Assembly: GCA_004402895.1 (NCBI GenBank)
Contig: SORT01000001.1
Span: 1-64,000, forward strand
Origin: Fidelibacterota bacterium MT.SAG.3
Lineage (GTDB): Bacteria; Fidelibacterota; SORT01
Direction: 5' to 3'
Length of the DNA stretch: 64,000 nucleotides
Shown here: in pieces, positions 37,428-47,680 of the stretch
Layout of the letters: every line of letters starts with the position of its first letter
Numbering within the stretch: the first letter of the stretch is position 1
Made by a program: the position numbers and the translations under genes
Notes under the pieces: generated by a model
Databases searched by the model: none
What the model was told of the DNA's origin: nothing
Seen by the model: the letters and a program-made list of their open reading frames with translations, nothing else

Positions 37428-38117
37428 ATGAAGTTTAACATTATAACACCGTTCCCGGAAATTATTGAAGGAGCTCTTTCCGCGAGTATACTCGGAAGGG
37501 CTGTGAAAAACGGCATAGTGGAATATAATATCATCAACCTTCGTGAGTACGGGGAAGGTCCCCATAAGAAGCTCGATGATCATCCTTTTAGCGGCGGTCC
37601 GGGGATGGTAATGATGGCAGGTCCGATCTTTGAAGCATTTGAAAAAGAGCTATCTGACAGCGATACTGATAAACGAGTGATTCTCCCTACACCTGTCGGT
37701 GTTAAATACGATCAGAAATTAGCGGAGGAGCTCTCTAAAGAAAAAGAATTGGTTTTCATCTGCGGACATTATAAAGGTGTAGATGAAAGAGTGGTCGATT
37801 CTCTTGTTACCGATGAAATTTCAATAGGTGATTATGTATTGACCGGAGGAGAGATACCGAGTCTCGCAATAATCGACTCCGTCGTCAGGCTTCTCGAAGG
37901 GGCGATCAGCGATCCAGAATCGGCGGAGACCGATTCATTTTCGCATCCGCTGTTGGATGTTCCTCATTATACGCGCCCTGCGAATTTCAGGGGAATGGAG
38001 GTTCCAGAAATACTGCTGTCTGGCGATCATAAAAAAATAGAAATTTGGAAGAACGAGTTAAGGCTTAAAAGAACAAAAGAGCGAAGGGCAGATATTTTAA
38101 CTGAGAATAAAGGTTAA
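37428..38117 (+). CDS. trmD: tRNA (guanine-N1)-methyltransferase TrmD
   Basis: FNIITPFPEIIEGAL; DDHPFSGGPGMVMMAGPI; FICGHYKGVDERV; ISIGDYVLTGGEIPSLAIID. Confidence 0.97.
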   Translation: MKFNIITPFPEIIEGALSASILGRAVKNGIVEYNIINLREYGEGPHKKLDDHPFSGGPGMVMMAGPIFEAFEKELSDSDTDKRVILPTPVGVKYDQKLAEELSKEKELVFICGHYKGVDERVVDSLVTDEISIGDYVLTGGEIPSLAIIDSVVRLLEGAISDPESAETDSFSHPLLDVPHYTRPANFRGMEVPEILLSGDHKKIEIWKNELRLKRTKERRADILTENKG

Positions 38118-38144
38118 TTCGAGTAAGAATTGGAGAGTTGAGAA

Positions 38145-38492
38145 ATGAATAAAGTTCAAGAATACGGCAAGACGCAAATGAAGGATGAGATATTAGATTT
38201 TCGGGCGGGCGACACGCTGTCCGTAGATGTTAGGATACGTGAAGCAGGCAAGGAACGAACTCAGAAATTTGAAGGGGTCGTAATACAGATAAGAGGCGTT
38301 GGAGCGGATAAAACATTCACTATTCGTAAGGTTTCTCAAGGTGTCGGCGTAGAAAGGATATTCCCTATCCACTCTCCGAGTATCTTAGGCATGAAAAAGA
38401 TCAAGGCAGGTAAGGTCAGAAGATCAAAGATCTTTTATTTGAGAAAATTACGCGGAAAAGCAGCACGTATTGCGGAAAAACGCGAAAATTGA
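38145..38492 (+). CDS. rplS: Ribosomal protein L19
   Basis: FRAGDTLSVDVRIREAGKERTQKFEGVVIQIRGVG...GVGVERIFPIHSPSI...RRSKIFYLRKLRGKAARI. Confidence 0.97.
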   Translation: MNKVQEYGKTQMKDEILDFRAGDTLSVDVRIREAGKERTQKFEGVVIQIRGVGADKTFTIRKVSQGVGVERIFPIHSPSILGMKKIKAGKVRRSKIFYLRKLRGKAARIAEKREN

Positions 38493-38536
38493 TTTAAGAA
38501 AGAGAAGAGTTTATTAAAAAACGGTTTTAATCAAAT

Positions 38537-38579
38537 TCGCCGTCCCGTATGAAAAAGTATAGGGCGGCGATTTTTTTTG
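38537..38579 (+). terminator. Rho-independent terminator after rplS
   Basis: TCGCCGTCCC...AGGGCGGCGA stem followed by TTTTTTTT. Confidence 0.75.
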
Positions 38580-38616
38580 CATAAATATATGAATAACACT
38601 GATTGACGATATAAAA

Positions 38617-39804
38617 GTGAACGATAAAAAACTGAATCCAGGTGAACGCAGAGCGCTTCTGTTTGCCTCAACCGGACATGCGCTTGTTCATTCGTTCATG
38701 CTGATATTGCCAGCCGTTCTGATACCTATCATGAACGAATTCAGCATCAGCGCAACGGAAGTCGGATTTATAGGAACACTCTCGTACCTTATGTTCGGCT
38801 TGGGAGCAATTCCCTCAGGCTGGCTCACCGATAAATACGGTTCCCGCGGGCTTGTTGTAATTTGCTTGATCGGTTCGGGAGCCTCATCTTTATTTATCGG
38901 GTTTTCGACTGGTTTGGCAATGCTTTACGCAGGGATGATATCGTTAGGTCTTTTCACGAGTATCTATCATCCCGCCGGGCTTGCGATGATCTCAAGAAGG
39001 ATAAGAAATATTCCGAGAGCGCTAGGGTATCATGGTATATTCGGGAATATCGGACTCGCAGGAGCGCCGGTTGTATCAGGCATGATTGCGAGTTACGGTG
39101 ATTGGCGGGATGCATATCTGCTCTTCGGCTCAATCTCACTCCTGATAGGAGTTTATTTTCAGCTAAAACCGTTGACCAAAGGAAAATTGGACGAAAATCA
39201 GGCTAATCACAAAGAAAAAGGTACTCTATTTCCCGAGCTGATCATCTTTTATCTCTCGTCGATCATCTTCGGCTTTGTATACAGAGGAACGCTTACGTTC
39301 ATGCCGTACCTGTTTACTCATAAGGTGACTCTGTGGGAAGGATTGGACCCGATAGCTGTAGGGGGAATGGTAACAACCGCCGCTCTCCTCACGGGGATGT
39401 TAGGGCAGTGGTTAGGCGGGAGAGCAGCAGAGAGATATTCTCTGACTTTGACTCTCATTCCGCTCTGGACGATAGTCTCGATTTCTCTTATGTTCATGGG
39501 TATGACTGTTCAATATGTGCTCGTACTGTCGGCGTTCATATTTACCATATTTATCTTTGCCGGTCAGCCTGTAGGCAACACCCTGCTGGCAACCTACAGC
39601 TCCCTGAAAAGCAGAGGAAAGGGGTATGGGATGAATATCGCCATCGGATTCGGGATCGGTTCGTTTTCTGCAACGTTGAGCGGTTACATCGCGGAAAAAT
39701 ATGGAATCGGTGAAGTATTCATCTTTCTGAGTATTATTATGATCCCCGGAATTCTACTGGCTTTCTGGATGCACCTGCTCGGCAGGAAAAGAGCGGTAAG
39801 TTAA
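38617..39804 (+). CDS. MFS transporter
   Basis: About 12 hydrophobic segments; LFGLGAIPSGWLTDKYGSRGLV motif A-like loop; GMISLGLFTSIYHPAGLAMISRR. Confidence 0.85.
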   Translation: MNDKKLNPGERRALLFASTGHALVHSFMLILPAVLIPIMNEFSISATEVGFIGTLSYLMFGLGAIPSGWLTDKYGSRGLVVICLIGSGASSLFIGFSTGLAMLYAGMISLGLFTSIYHPAGLAMISRRIRNIPRALGYHGIFGNIGLAGAPVVSGMIASYGDWRDAYLLFGSISLLIGVYFQLKPLTKGKLDENQANHKEKGTLFPELIIFYLSSIIFGFVYRGTLTFMPYLFTHKVTLWEGLDPIAVGGMVTTAALLTGMLGQWLGGRAAERYSLTLTLIPLWTIVSISLMFMGMTVQYVLVLSAFIFTIFIFAGQPVGNTLLATYSSLKSRGKGYGMNIAIGFGIGSFSATLSGYIAEKYGIGEVFIFLSIIMIPGILLAFWMHLLGRKRAVS

Positions 39805-39988
39805 TATATTTAAAACTGAGTTGTTTAATACTTAAGCAAGTCTAAACTCAATGTCCTCAAGTCAGCAGGACTGGATGGGACATCACATAAATATTTCAAA
39901 AGTCTAAATCGGCAATCAGAAAGAGCTCTCATCTCTTGACTAATCTCAAGATTCTGCATATCTTAAAGGTTCGATAATACTATATTTA

Positions 39989-40069
39989 GTGCGAGTCAGT
40001 GCTTGCCCTGACCGCGCGAATTAATTATCGTTAGGTAATGGCGTCAGGGCAAGCCCCGACTGCCACGTA
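39989..40069. repeat. Repeat family B, copy 3
   Basis: GTGCGAGTCAGTGCTTGCCCTGACCGC...GCGTCAGGGCAAGCCCCGACTGCCAC. Confidence 0.75.
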
Positions 40070-40098
40070 AAGATGCAATCAATGCTAAAAGAGCTCAT

Positions 40099-41514
40099 AT
40101 GACAGAGAAAAAAGAGATTCAAGAGGAACTTAAATCGCTGCCGTCAGTGGACGCATTGCTGCTGCGCCCTGAATTGAAGAATATCGCTCTCCCGCATGAC
40201 CTGGTATTATCTGCACTGAGGGCATCATTGGAGGAAGAGCGGCAGTTGATACTGGACGAAAAGAGAAATGGAGAATTTACAAAAGAAGAGACCGCTCAAA
40301 GGTTGGCAGAATCCGTTTCAAAGAAACTCCATCAGGAATTCCTGCCGAGTATGAAAAAAGTCATAAACGCCACGGGTATAATACTACACACTAATTTAGG
40401 CAGGGCGCCTCTATCCAATACCGCGCTGAAAAAGATGAACGAAATTTCAGGAGGTTATACGAATCTTGAAATTAGTTTAGAAAATGGAAAACGATCAGAC
40501 CGGAATCAGCACATCGAGGAGTTGTTAAAAGCGCTGACGGGGGCAGAGTCCGCAGCTATCGTGAATAACAATGCCGCCGCTGTTCTTTTAGCTATCAACA
40601 CTTTCGCATATAAAAAGGAGTGTATAATATCACGGGGACAGTTGGTCGAGATCGGCGGTTCGTTCCGGATGCCTGATGTGATGGAACGCGCCGGAACAAA
40701 AATGATCGAAATAGGTACCACGAACCGCACGCACATGAAAGATTTCGAGAATGCTATCAGTGAAAAGAGCGGAGCGTTCATACTCGTTCATACGAGTAAT
40801 TATAAGATTTCAGGATTCACAAAATTCCCTGAACACAAGGAGATAGTGGAATTAGCGCATAAACATTCCATACCCGTGATATTTGATTTAGGAAGCGGAG
40901 CGCTTACAGATCTGAAACGGTTCGGACTCCCCGGAGGGGAACTCGTTTCTGAAGTTGTGAAGAGAGGTATAGATTTAGTGACATTTTCGGGAGATAAACT
41001 TTTAGGCGGTCCGCAGGCAGGGTTGCTCGTAGGTTCAAAGACCATAATTGATAAGTGCAAAGAAAATCCTCTGATGCGTGTTTTGCGGTGTGACAAAGTT
41101 ACCTTGACAGCAATGGAGGAAACACTGAAACTTTTCGCTGAACCGGAGAAACTTTCGGAAACACACGCAGCCTATTCTCTATTCTCGACATCATTGGAAG
41201 AGTTGAAAAAGAGGGCGGAAAACGTCGTCGCCAACTTAAACAAAAGTAGTGATGAATATTCGATTGAGATCAGAGAGGTAACAGGCGAAGCGGGAAGCGG
41301 TTCGCTGCCTGTCGCAGAACTTCCCTCTGTTGCGATCTGTCTCAAAAGCGAAACTGACAGTGTCGAAGCAGTGTCGAAGAAATTCAGGTCGTTAGAAACT
41401 CCGATCATCGGATATATCAAAAATGACACATTTTTTCTTGATATGAGAGCACTGTTTGAAGAGGAGTTGAAACTCTTCTCCGATTCTATCAATGAGGTTA
41501 TCGGTTCCGGATGA
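40099..41514 (+). CDS. selA: L-seryl-tRNA(Sec) selenium transferase
   Basis: VINATGIILHTNLGRAPLS; VNNNAAAVLLAINTFA; SRGQLVEIGGSFRMPDVMERAG; TFSGDKLLGGPQAGLLVG. Confidence 0.97.
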   Translation: MTEKKEIQEELKSLPSVDALLLRPELKNIALPHDLVLSALRASLEEERQLILDEKRNGEFTKEETAQRLAESVSKKLHQEFLPSMKKVINATGIILHTNLGRAPLSNTALKKMNEISGGYTNLEISLENGKRSDRNQHIEELLKALTGAESAAIVNNNAAAVLLAINTFAYKKECIISRGQLVEIGGSFRMPDVMERAGTKMIEIGTTNRTHMKDFENAISEKSGAFILVHTSNYKISGFTKFPEHKEIVELAHKHSIPVIFDLGSGALTDLKRFGLPGGELVSEVVKRGIDLVTFSGDKLLGGPQAGLLVGSKTIIDKCKENPLMRVLRCDKVTLTAMEETLKLFAEPEKLSETHAAYSLFSTSLEELKKRAENVVANLNKSSDEYSIEIREVTGEAGSGSLPVAELPSVAICLKSETDSVEAVSKKFRSLETPIIGYIKNDTFFLDMRALFEEELKLFSDSINEVIGSG

Positions 41515-43379
41515 GTCATGTGGTCATAGGCACCGCTGGGCACATCGATCATGGTAAAACCGCTCTCGTAAAGGCTCTGACGGGAAAAGACACCGATAGT
41601 CTGCCCGAAGAGAAATCAAGAGGCGTAACCATCGATATAGGATTTGCGTTTCTCGGTGATGACGCTACGATTATCGACGTGCCGGGACATGAGCGGTTCA
41701 TAAAGAACATGGTCACCGGCGTTTCTACAATTTCATATGTGATTTTTGTTATAGCGGCTGACGACGGTCTGATGCCTCAGACGAGAGAGCATTTGGATAT
41801 CTTGAGCTTACTCGGTGTAGAGGATGGTATGATCGTCATCAACAAAATTGATCTGGTTGAAGAGAACTGGCTCGATATGGTTATCGAGGACGTCAAAAAA
41901 TTGACGAAGGGAACCTTTTTGGAAAACGCGTCTATCTTCAAGGCATCCGCAATTAACGGAGATGGGATAAAAGAAATAAAAGAGACCTTGATCGCAGTGA
42001 TCGCTGATAGAAAAGATAAGGTTGATAAAGGCTATTTTCGTCTGCCTGTAGACCGCTCATTTTCGGTAAAGGGATTCGGGACTGTCGTAACGGGAACCGT
42101 AGTTTCAGGATCTGTTCGCAAGGGAGAGAGTGTCGAAATTCTACCCGCCGGGATCGAGGCAAAAGTTCGGGGAATACAGCAGCACAATGAAGAAACAGAC
42201 GAGGCGAAATTGGGGGAAAGAACCGCGCTGAATTTAAGCGGAGTGAGCACGGAAGACGTGATCAGGGGGAGTCATATAGCGGCGAAAAATTACCTTAATC
42301 CGACCATGATTTTCGAGGCAAATTTGAATCTCCTCGGCAGCGCGCCGAAGCCGCTTTCGAGCCGAACCAGAGTCCGTCTTCATCTCGGAACGGGAGAAGT
42401 AATGGGCAGGATTTCTCTCTTAGGCTCAGCTGAAATCGAACCGGGTGGAAACGGATTTGTCCAGGTTTTTCTCGAAAAAGAGGTTCCGGTGGCGGTCAAG
42501 GATAAATTCATTATACGAAGATATTCGCCTCCGTTGACGATAGGCGGCGGAGTCGTTTTGAAGCTGTCAAAGTCGAGATATAAGGCTAAAGATAAAGAGA
42601 TATACGAATTACTTAAAGTAATAAATGAGGAAAGTGACATCGATACATCAAAGATGCTTATTTCAAGAAAAAACGGTATTGGAATAGACGAACAGGAGTT
42701 AGGCGTCGAACTCGGAATAGCATCGGAAAAAGCTCTGAATTTGCTGAAGGAGCTTGAAAAGTCATCTCTTATTTTAGCGATTGGTCAAGGAATCAACATG
42801 CGGTGGTACGGCGCTGATTCGTTAACCGAATTGAAAGAATCTATCCTCTCCAAGATAACCGATTTTTTTAAGGAAAATCCCGTTTCAGTCGGAATAAAAC
42901 TTTCCGAAATCAAGGAGCTGTTTGAGTGCTCTCCCCAAGCATTCGATTTCATAATTGAAGGGCTGACAGACGAAAAAAAGATTTCAAAATCCGGAGAGTT
43001 GATCAGTATGAGTGGGGGAGAAAACAGCGATACTCAAGAGGTTGAAGATGCGATAACTTCGATGCGGTACAGCGCCGCAACTTCGTCGGAATTGGCAAAG
43101 AATCTCGGCAGGGAAAACAAGGAGATCTATCAGCTTATCAAGCGCCTGATTCAGGACGAGAAAGTGATCAGACTTGATGGAGATTTCTTCATTCATGTCA
43201 GTTTAATTGAAGAATTAAAAGCTGAGATCGAAAAGCATTTTGAAAAGAACGGAGAACTAAGCGTTTCCGATTTGAAAAATATTACCGGTGTATCCAGAAA
43301 ATACGCTATACCGCTGCTGCAATTTCTCGATGAAAACAGCGTCACGCGGAGAGAGGGAAATGTGAGGGTCAAAGCCTGA
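41511..43379 (+). CDS. selB: Selenocysteine-specific elongation factor
   Basis: IGTAGHIDHGKTALVKALTGKDTDSLPEEKSRGVTIDIGFAFL; VPGHERFIKNMVTG; C-terminal winged-helix regions; overlaps the selA stop. Confidence 0.97.
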   Translation: MSHVVIGTAGHIDHGKTALVKALTGKDTDSLPEEKSRGVTIDIGFAFLGDDATIIDVPGHERFIKNMVTGVSTISYVIFVIAADDGLMPQTREHLDILSLLGVEDGMIVINKIDLVEENWLDMVIEDVKKLTKGTFLENASIFKASAINGDGIKEIKETLIAVIADRKDKVDKGYFRLPVDRSFSVKGFGTVVTGTVVSGSVRKGESVEILPAGIEAKVRGIQQHNEETDEAKLGERTALNLSGVSTEDVIRGSHIAAKNYLNPTMIFEANLNLLGSAPKPLSSRTRVRLHLGTGEVMGRISLLGSAEIEPGGNGFVQVFLEKEVPVAVKDKFIIRRYSPPLTIGGGVVLKLSKSRYKAKDKEIYELLKVINEESDIDTSKMLISRKNGIGIDEQELGVELGIASEKALNLLKELEKSSLILAIGQGINMRWYGADSLTELKESILSKITDFFKENPVSVGIKLSEIKELFECSPQAFDFIIEGLTDEKKISKSGELISMSGGENSDTQEVEDAITSMRYSAATSSELAKNLGRENKEIYQLIKRLIQDEKVIRLDGDFFIHVSLIEELKAEIEKHFEKNGELSVSDLKNITGVSRKYAIPLLQFLDENSVTRREGNVRVKA

Positions 43380-43380
43380 G

Positions 43381-46017
43381 ATGACGACAAAAGTGAAAGA
43401 CGAGCTGACACCTCTCATGAAACAATATTGGAAGATAAAAGCATCGAACCCCGATTCAATTCTGCTTTACCGGATGGGTGATTTTTATGAGACCTTCGCC
43501 GAAGATGCGAAAATTACGTCAAAAATTCTTGGAATAACGCTCACCGCCCGCGGAAAAGATGAAAAAGGCTCGAAAATCGCCTTAGCGGGTTTCCCTTGGC
43601 ATTCTCTCGACACATATCTGCATAAATTAGTTAAAAGCGGCTACAAAGTGGCGATCTGCGAACAGGTGGAAGAGGCTTCTCTATCCAAAGGGATCGTAAA
43701 ACGGGAGGTGGTTGAGATCGTTACACCCGGGACGACTCTTTCCGATAAGATGCTCGAGGACGGGAAAAACAATTATATAGCCTCGATCTGCATAGTTGAC
43801 AATGAGGTCGGACTCTCATGGGCGGATGCTTCCACAGGCGCATTTTCGGTTTCTGAAACAGACAGGATGTCTCTGAATGAACGGTTGAGGTCGATTGAAC
43901 CTTCAGAGATCCTGATACAACAGTCGGACGGCGAGGGAGATGAGAATCTTCTGAACGGGATGTCGGCGATGGTGACGTCATTGGAAGATTGGATATTTTC
44001 AAAAGATTATGCATACGAGCAGCTGACAGAGCAATTTAAAACTAAGAATCTCAAAGGATTCGGAATAGAAGATCTGACGGTGGGCGTAAAGAGCGCCGGA
44101 GCTCTTCTTCATTACCTCGAACAGAATCATAAAGAGAGTTTGAGGCACTTCACTACAATTTCCGTTCACAACGAAGATTCCTTTATGGGATTGGATCAAA
44201 CTACCGTCAGGAATTTAGAACTATTCGAACCGATGATGAGAGGCGCACAGCAGAGTTCTCTTTTAGACGTTATAAATCGAACGAAAACGGCGATGGGTTC
44301 CCGGCTCTTACGAAATTGGCTCCGAAGCCCGCTCACTGAAATTAGCGATATAGAGAAACGGTTAGAGGTAGTGAGCTTTTTCTTCGGGGAAAGCAATCTG
44401 AGAGATGAGACAAGAGAGCGTCTCGGAAATTTGAATGACATAGAACGGCTGCTTTCAAGACTATCCTCTGGACGGGCATTGCCAAGGGACCTCGTTGCAT
44501 TGAAACAGAGCCTGGCGCATATTCCGGAGCTCAAACTGCTGCTCGATTCCGTTAAGAACAAGGAAGTCAAAGCTCTGATTTCTCAATCGACCGATCTGAA
44601 CCAACTGACCGAACTGATAAGATCCGCATTGAATGACGAACCGCCGGCGACGAAAACAGACGGCGGATATATCAGAGACGGTTATAACAAAGAATTGGAT
44701 GAACTCCGTTCGATCTCGTCATCAGGGAAGGATTGGATAGCCGCAATGCAGGCAAAGGAGAGGGAGCGACTCGGAATTCCTTCGCTGAAGATAGGATATA
44801 ACAAGGTCTTCGGTTACTATCTTGAAGTAACGAAAACGCACATAAGCAAGGTACCTGAGGATTTTATAAGGAAGCAGACCCTTGTAAACACCGAGCGTTA
44901 TATAACACCTGAACTGAAAGAATATGAAGAGAAGGTTCTCGGCGCCGAGGAAAAGATAAAAGCGTTGGAGCTGAAACTTTTCGATGAAGTCCTTGATAAG
45001 GTATTGGATTCGGCGGGCGAGATTCAGTGGAATGCCGATGTTATAGCGAGGCTTGACGTTCTTTCCACGTTCGGTCTGACGGCGGAAAGCGAAAATTGGA
45101 CTCGTCCCGTTTTTGAGGATTCGACTCGTATCAGCATCAAAGAGGGCAGGCACCCTGTTGTTGAAGATCTGCTGCCGCCGGGAGAGTCGTTCGTTCCGAA
45201 TGACCTTGAAACCGACTGCAGCGACAGGCAGATACACCTCGTTACAGGACCGAACATGGCGGGTAAATCTACTTATCTCCGACAGATAGCGGTGATAGTT
45301 CTTCTCGCACAGATAGGGAGTTTTGTTCCGGCGAGTGAATTGAAAATGGGAATAGTGGACAAACTTTTCACTCGGGTGGGCGCATCGGATAACCTCGCCG
45401 GGGGTGAGAGTACATTTTTAGTCGAGATGAACGAAACAGCGAATATACTTAATAACGCAACTGAAAGAAGTCTGATACTATTGGACGAGATCGGAAGGGG
45501 AACAAGCACGTACGACGGTCTTTCGATAGCGTGGTCAGTGACCGAATATCTGCATAATAATCCGAAAGTAGCCGCCAAGACACTTTTTGCCACTCATTAT
45601 CACGAATTAGCGGAACTTGCGGAATTGCTTCCGAGGGTTCATAATCTCAATGTAGCGGTGAAGGAGTACGGAGATAAAATTGTTTTTTTACGAAAAATAA
45701 TTCCCGGAAGCTCCGACCATAGTTACGGAATTCAAGTGGCGCAGCTGGCAGGGCTGCCCCGCTCCGTGATAGAAAGAGCCAAAGAAGTCCTCTGGGCATT
45801 GGAAACGCAATATTCTTCCCTGCAGAAACGGCGTGTGAAAAAAGAGAGTGTTTCTGAATATCAAATAGGTATATTTGATGAGAAGGAAGCCAATCTTAAA
45901 GAGGAACTTAAAAAGATCGACATTAACAGCATGACCCCATTGGAAGCTATGGCGAAGCTGGACGAACTTAAAAAAATGGGGATTGGAGAATTAACCGGGA
46001 ACCCGAATAGGGTTTGA
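43381..46017 (+). CDS. mutS: DNA mismatch repair protein MutS
   Basis: LTPLMKQYWKIKASNPDSILLYRMGDFYETF; TGPNMAGKSTYLRQIAVIVLLAQIGSFVPA; DEIGRGTSTYDGLSIAW. Confidence 0.98.
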   Translation: MTTKVKDELTPLMKQYWKIKASNPDSILLYRMGDFYETFAEDAKITSKILGITLTARGKDEKGSKIALAGFPWHSLDTYLHKLVKSGYKVAICEQVEEASLSKGIVKREVVEIVTPGTTLSDKMLEDGKNNYIASICIVDNEVGLSWADASTGAFSVSETDRMSLNERLRSIEPSEILIQQSDGEGDENLLNGMSAMVTSLEDWIFSKDYAYEQLTEQFKTKNLKGFGIEDLTVGVKSAGALLHYLEQNHKESLRHFTTISVHNEDSFMGLDQTTVRNLELFEPMMRGAQQSSLLDVINRTKTAMGSRLLRNWLRSPLTEISDIEKRLEVVSFFFGESNLRDETRERLGNLNDIERLLSRLSSGRALPRDLVALKQSLAHIPELKLLLDSVKNKEVKALISQSTDLNQLTELIRSALNDEPPATKTDGGYIRDGYNKELDELRSISSSGKDWIAAMQAKERERLGIPSLKIGYNKVFGYYLEVTKTHISKVPEDFIRKQTLVNTERYITPELKEYEEKVLGAEEKIKALELKLFDEVLDKVLDSAGEIQWNADVIARLDVLSTFGLTAESENWTRPVFEDSTRISIKEGRHPVVEDLLPPGESFVPNDLETDCSDRQIHLVTGPNMAGKSTYLRQIAVIVLLAQIGSFVPASELKMGIVDKLFTRVGASDNLAGGESTFLVEMNETANILNNATERSLILLDEIGRGTSTYDGLSIAWSVTEYLHNNPKVAAKTLFATHYHELAELAELLPRVHNLNVAVKEYGDKIVFLRKIIPGSSDHSYGIQVAQLAGLPRSVIERAKEVLWALETQYSSLQKRRVKKESVSEYQIGIFDEKEANLKEELKKIDINSMTPLEAMAKLDELKKMGIGELTGNPNRV

Positions 46018-46026
46018 ATCGTAAAA

Positions 46027-47121
46027 TTGGCAACAAGTATGATTATATTTAAAAAGAAGATCCGATTGTTTGCACTACTCTCAATGATAGTTTTCAGCTC
46101 TCAAGCTCTGTTTGCTCAAAGCATCGCAAAATACGCAGGGGAGTTTATATCTACAGGCGTCGGAGCGCGAGCGCTCGGAATGGGCAGCGCATTCGTCAGT
46201 GTTGTGGATGACGTTACAGCCGGTTATTGGAACGCCGCGGGGTTGGCTTCTATAGATTATCAACAGGCGTCAGTTATGCATTCCGAACGATTTGCGGGAA
46301 TAGTCAGTTATGATTACGCCGCTTATGCACGTCCTTATGCCGATGACAGAGCCATCAGTTTCAGCATGATACGGCTCGGAGTCGAGGGGATACCGAACAC
46401 GACCAACGCTCTATTGGATTACGGAACAGATGGCATACCGGGAACAGACGATCCTGACGGCACAGAAGGGAACGGCCAACTCGATTTCGGAGAGCGGTTA
46501 GACGAAGATGCCATTACAAAATTCAGCGATTCCGAGTGGGCATTCTATCTATCTTACGGCAGACAGCTGAACGAACGGTTCGCCTACGGTGGCAGTGTTA
46601 AATTCTTGCGCAAAGCATTTGCTAATCACTCCGCCAACGGGATCGGTTTCGATATCGCCATGAAATATCGTTTCAGGGATAGATGGTTCATCGGTGCGAA
46701 CTTGCAGGACGTTACCACCACTCTGCTTGCATGGGACACGGGAACCAAAGAACTTATCTCACCGACACTGCGTTCGGGAATCTCTACTTTAGTTAAACTG
46801 CCCTTTTCTGAATCATGGCTGATGCCGAGTATAGAATTCGTGACACGAACGGACGGTGACAGGTCGTTTTCCTCTGACGGAATCGGACTCGGAGCATCGT
46901 TTACCTCACTTACTTTCGGAGGAGAACTCCACGTGAATGACCGCCTGATATTGCGGGCGGGACGCGGGGAGGTCGAACCGTTCAGCGCAGGTATCGGTAT
47001 CAAGGTCAGAGGAGCGACGGTAGATTATTCGTTCGGCTCCGTCAGCTCGCAGGAAAATCTCGGCGATACGCATCGCGTTTCTCTCTTAGTTGATTTTAAT
47101 TCGGGGTTGTGGATAGAGTAA
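46027..47121 (+). CDS. PorV/PorQ family outer-membrane protein
   Basis: KYAGEFISTGVGARALGMGSAFVSVVDDVTAGYWNAAGLASI; barrel-like C-terminus. Confidence 0.88.
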   Translation: MATSMIIFKKKIRLFALLSMIVFSSQALFAQSIAKYAGEFISTGVGARALGMGSAFVSVVDDVTAGYWNAAGLASIDYQQASVMHSERFAGIVSYDYAAYARPYADDRAISFSMIRLGVEGIPNTTNALLDYGTDGIPGTDDPDGTEGNGQLDFGERLDEDAITKFSDSEWAFYLSYGRQLNERFAYGGSVKFLRKAFANHSANGIGFDIAMKYRFRDRWFIGANLQDVTTTLLAWDTGTKELISPTLRSGISTLVKLPFSESWLMPSIEFVTRTDGDRSFSSDGIGLGASFTSLTFGGELHVNDRLILRAGRGEVEPFSAGIGIKVRGATVDYSFGSVSSQENLGDTHRVSLLVDFNSGLWIE

Positions 47122-47190
47122 CATTTTTTCTTGGCGGTTGAGCTCCTATCAAAGAAATTCGCTTGTAGCCCAAAGCGTACGATATATCCT

Positions 47191-47260
47191 GTGGCAGTCA
47201 GGACTTCTCCTGACGTTGGTAATCATAGTTATGCGGTCAGGATAAATCCTGACTCGCACC
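47191..47260. repeat. Repeat family B, copy 4
   Basis: GTGGCAGTCAGGACTTCTCCTGAC...GCGGTCAGGATAAATCCTGACTCGCAC. Confidence 0.75.
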
Positions 47261-47265
47261 TCATT

Positions 47266-47330
47266 GTAATTGCGAATCCGCCAGCTGGCGGATGTGGCAG
47301 CCGAAGACAGGCATAAGCCAATCTCAGATT
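47266..47330. repeat. Repeat family A, copy 3 (left half only)
   Basis: ATTGCGAATCCGCCAGCTGGCGGATGTGGCAGCCGAAGACAGGCATAAGCCAATCTCAG closely matches copy 2. Confidence 0.75.
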
Positions 47331-47344
47331 TTAATTTAATAGTT

Positions 47345-47475
47345 AAACTTTTAACACACCCCGTCATTTTATCCCGAACAATCGGGACAAAATGCCACCC
47401 CTCTTGATAGAGGGGAATTTTTCATCCCCTCCTTAGCAAGGAGGGGAGACGCTCTAAGCGTGGGGTGGTTTGATT
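47345..47475. repeat. Palindromic repeat family D (GAGGGG-type composite hairpin)
   Basis: CCACCCCTCTTGATAGAGGGGAATTTTTCATCCCCTCCTTAGCAAGGAGGGGAGACGCTCTAAGCGTGGGGTGG: two strong hairpins within outer CCACCCC/GGGGTGG. Confidence 0.65.
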
Positions 47476-47601
47476 ATTGAGTGCTGTCGGGGTGAAACCT
47501 AACCAGCGCTTGAAGTCAATGCAGCATCAACAGAGTTGATGTTACAAAGGAACTTTTTCGAGCACTCCATTATAGACCTCGCTTCCAATTTGCTGTAAAC
47601 C

Positions 47602-47630
47602 TTGACAGTTGCTGTTGGCGTAAATAACTT
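47602..47630 (+). promoter_or_regulatory. Possible sigma-70-like promoter upstream of the 47681 gene
   Basis: TTGACA-N17-TAACTT; by eye only. Confidence 0.25.
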
Positions 47631-47680
47631 AGGATTAAATAGAAATCAATAACGTTACATTTAGTTCAGAGGGAAAAGTC

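Noticed and set aside
39805-39988. tRNA-Sec (selC) upstream of selA
   Set aside because: No tRNA-like fold or TCA anticodon arm could be recognised by eye.
44722-45237. 171-aa antisense ORF inside mutS
   Set aside because: Fully within a conserved gene; no homology-like motifs.
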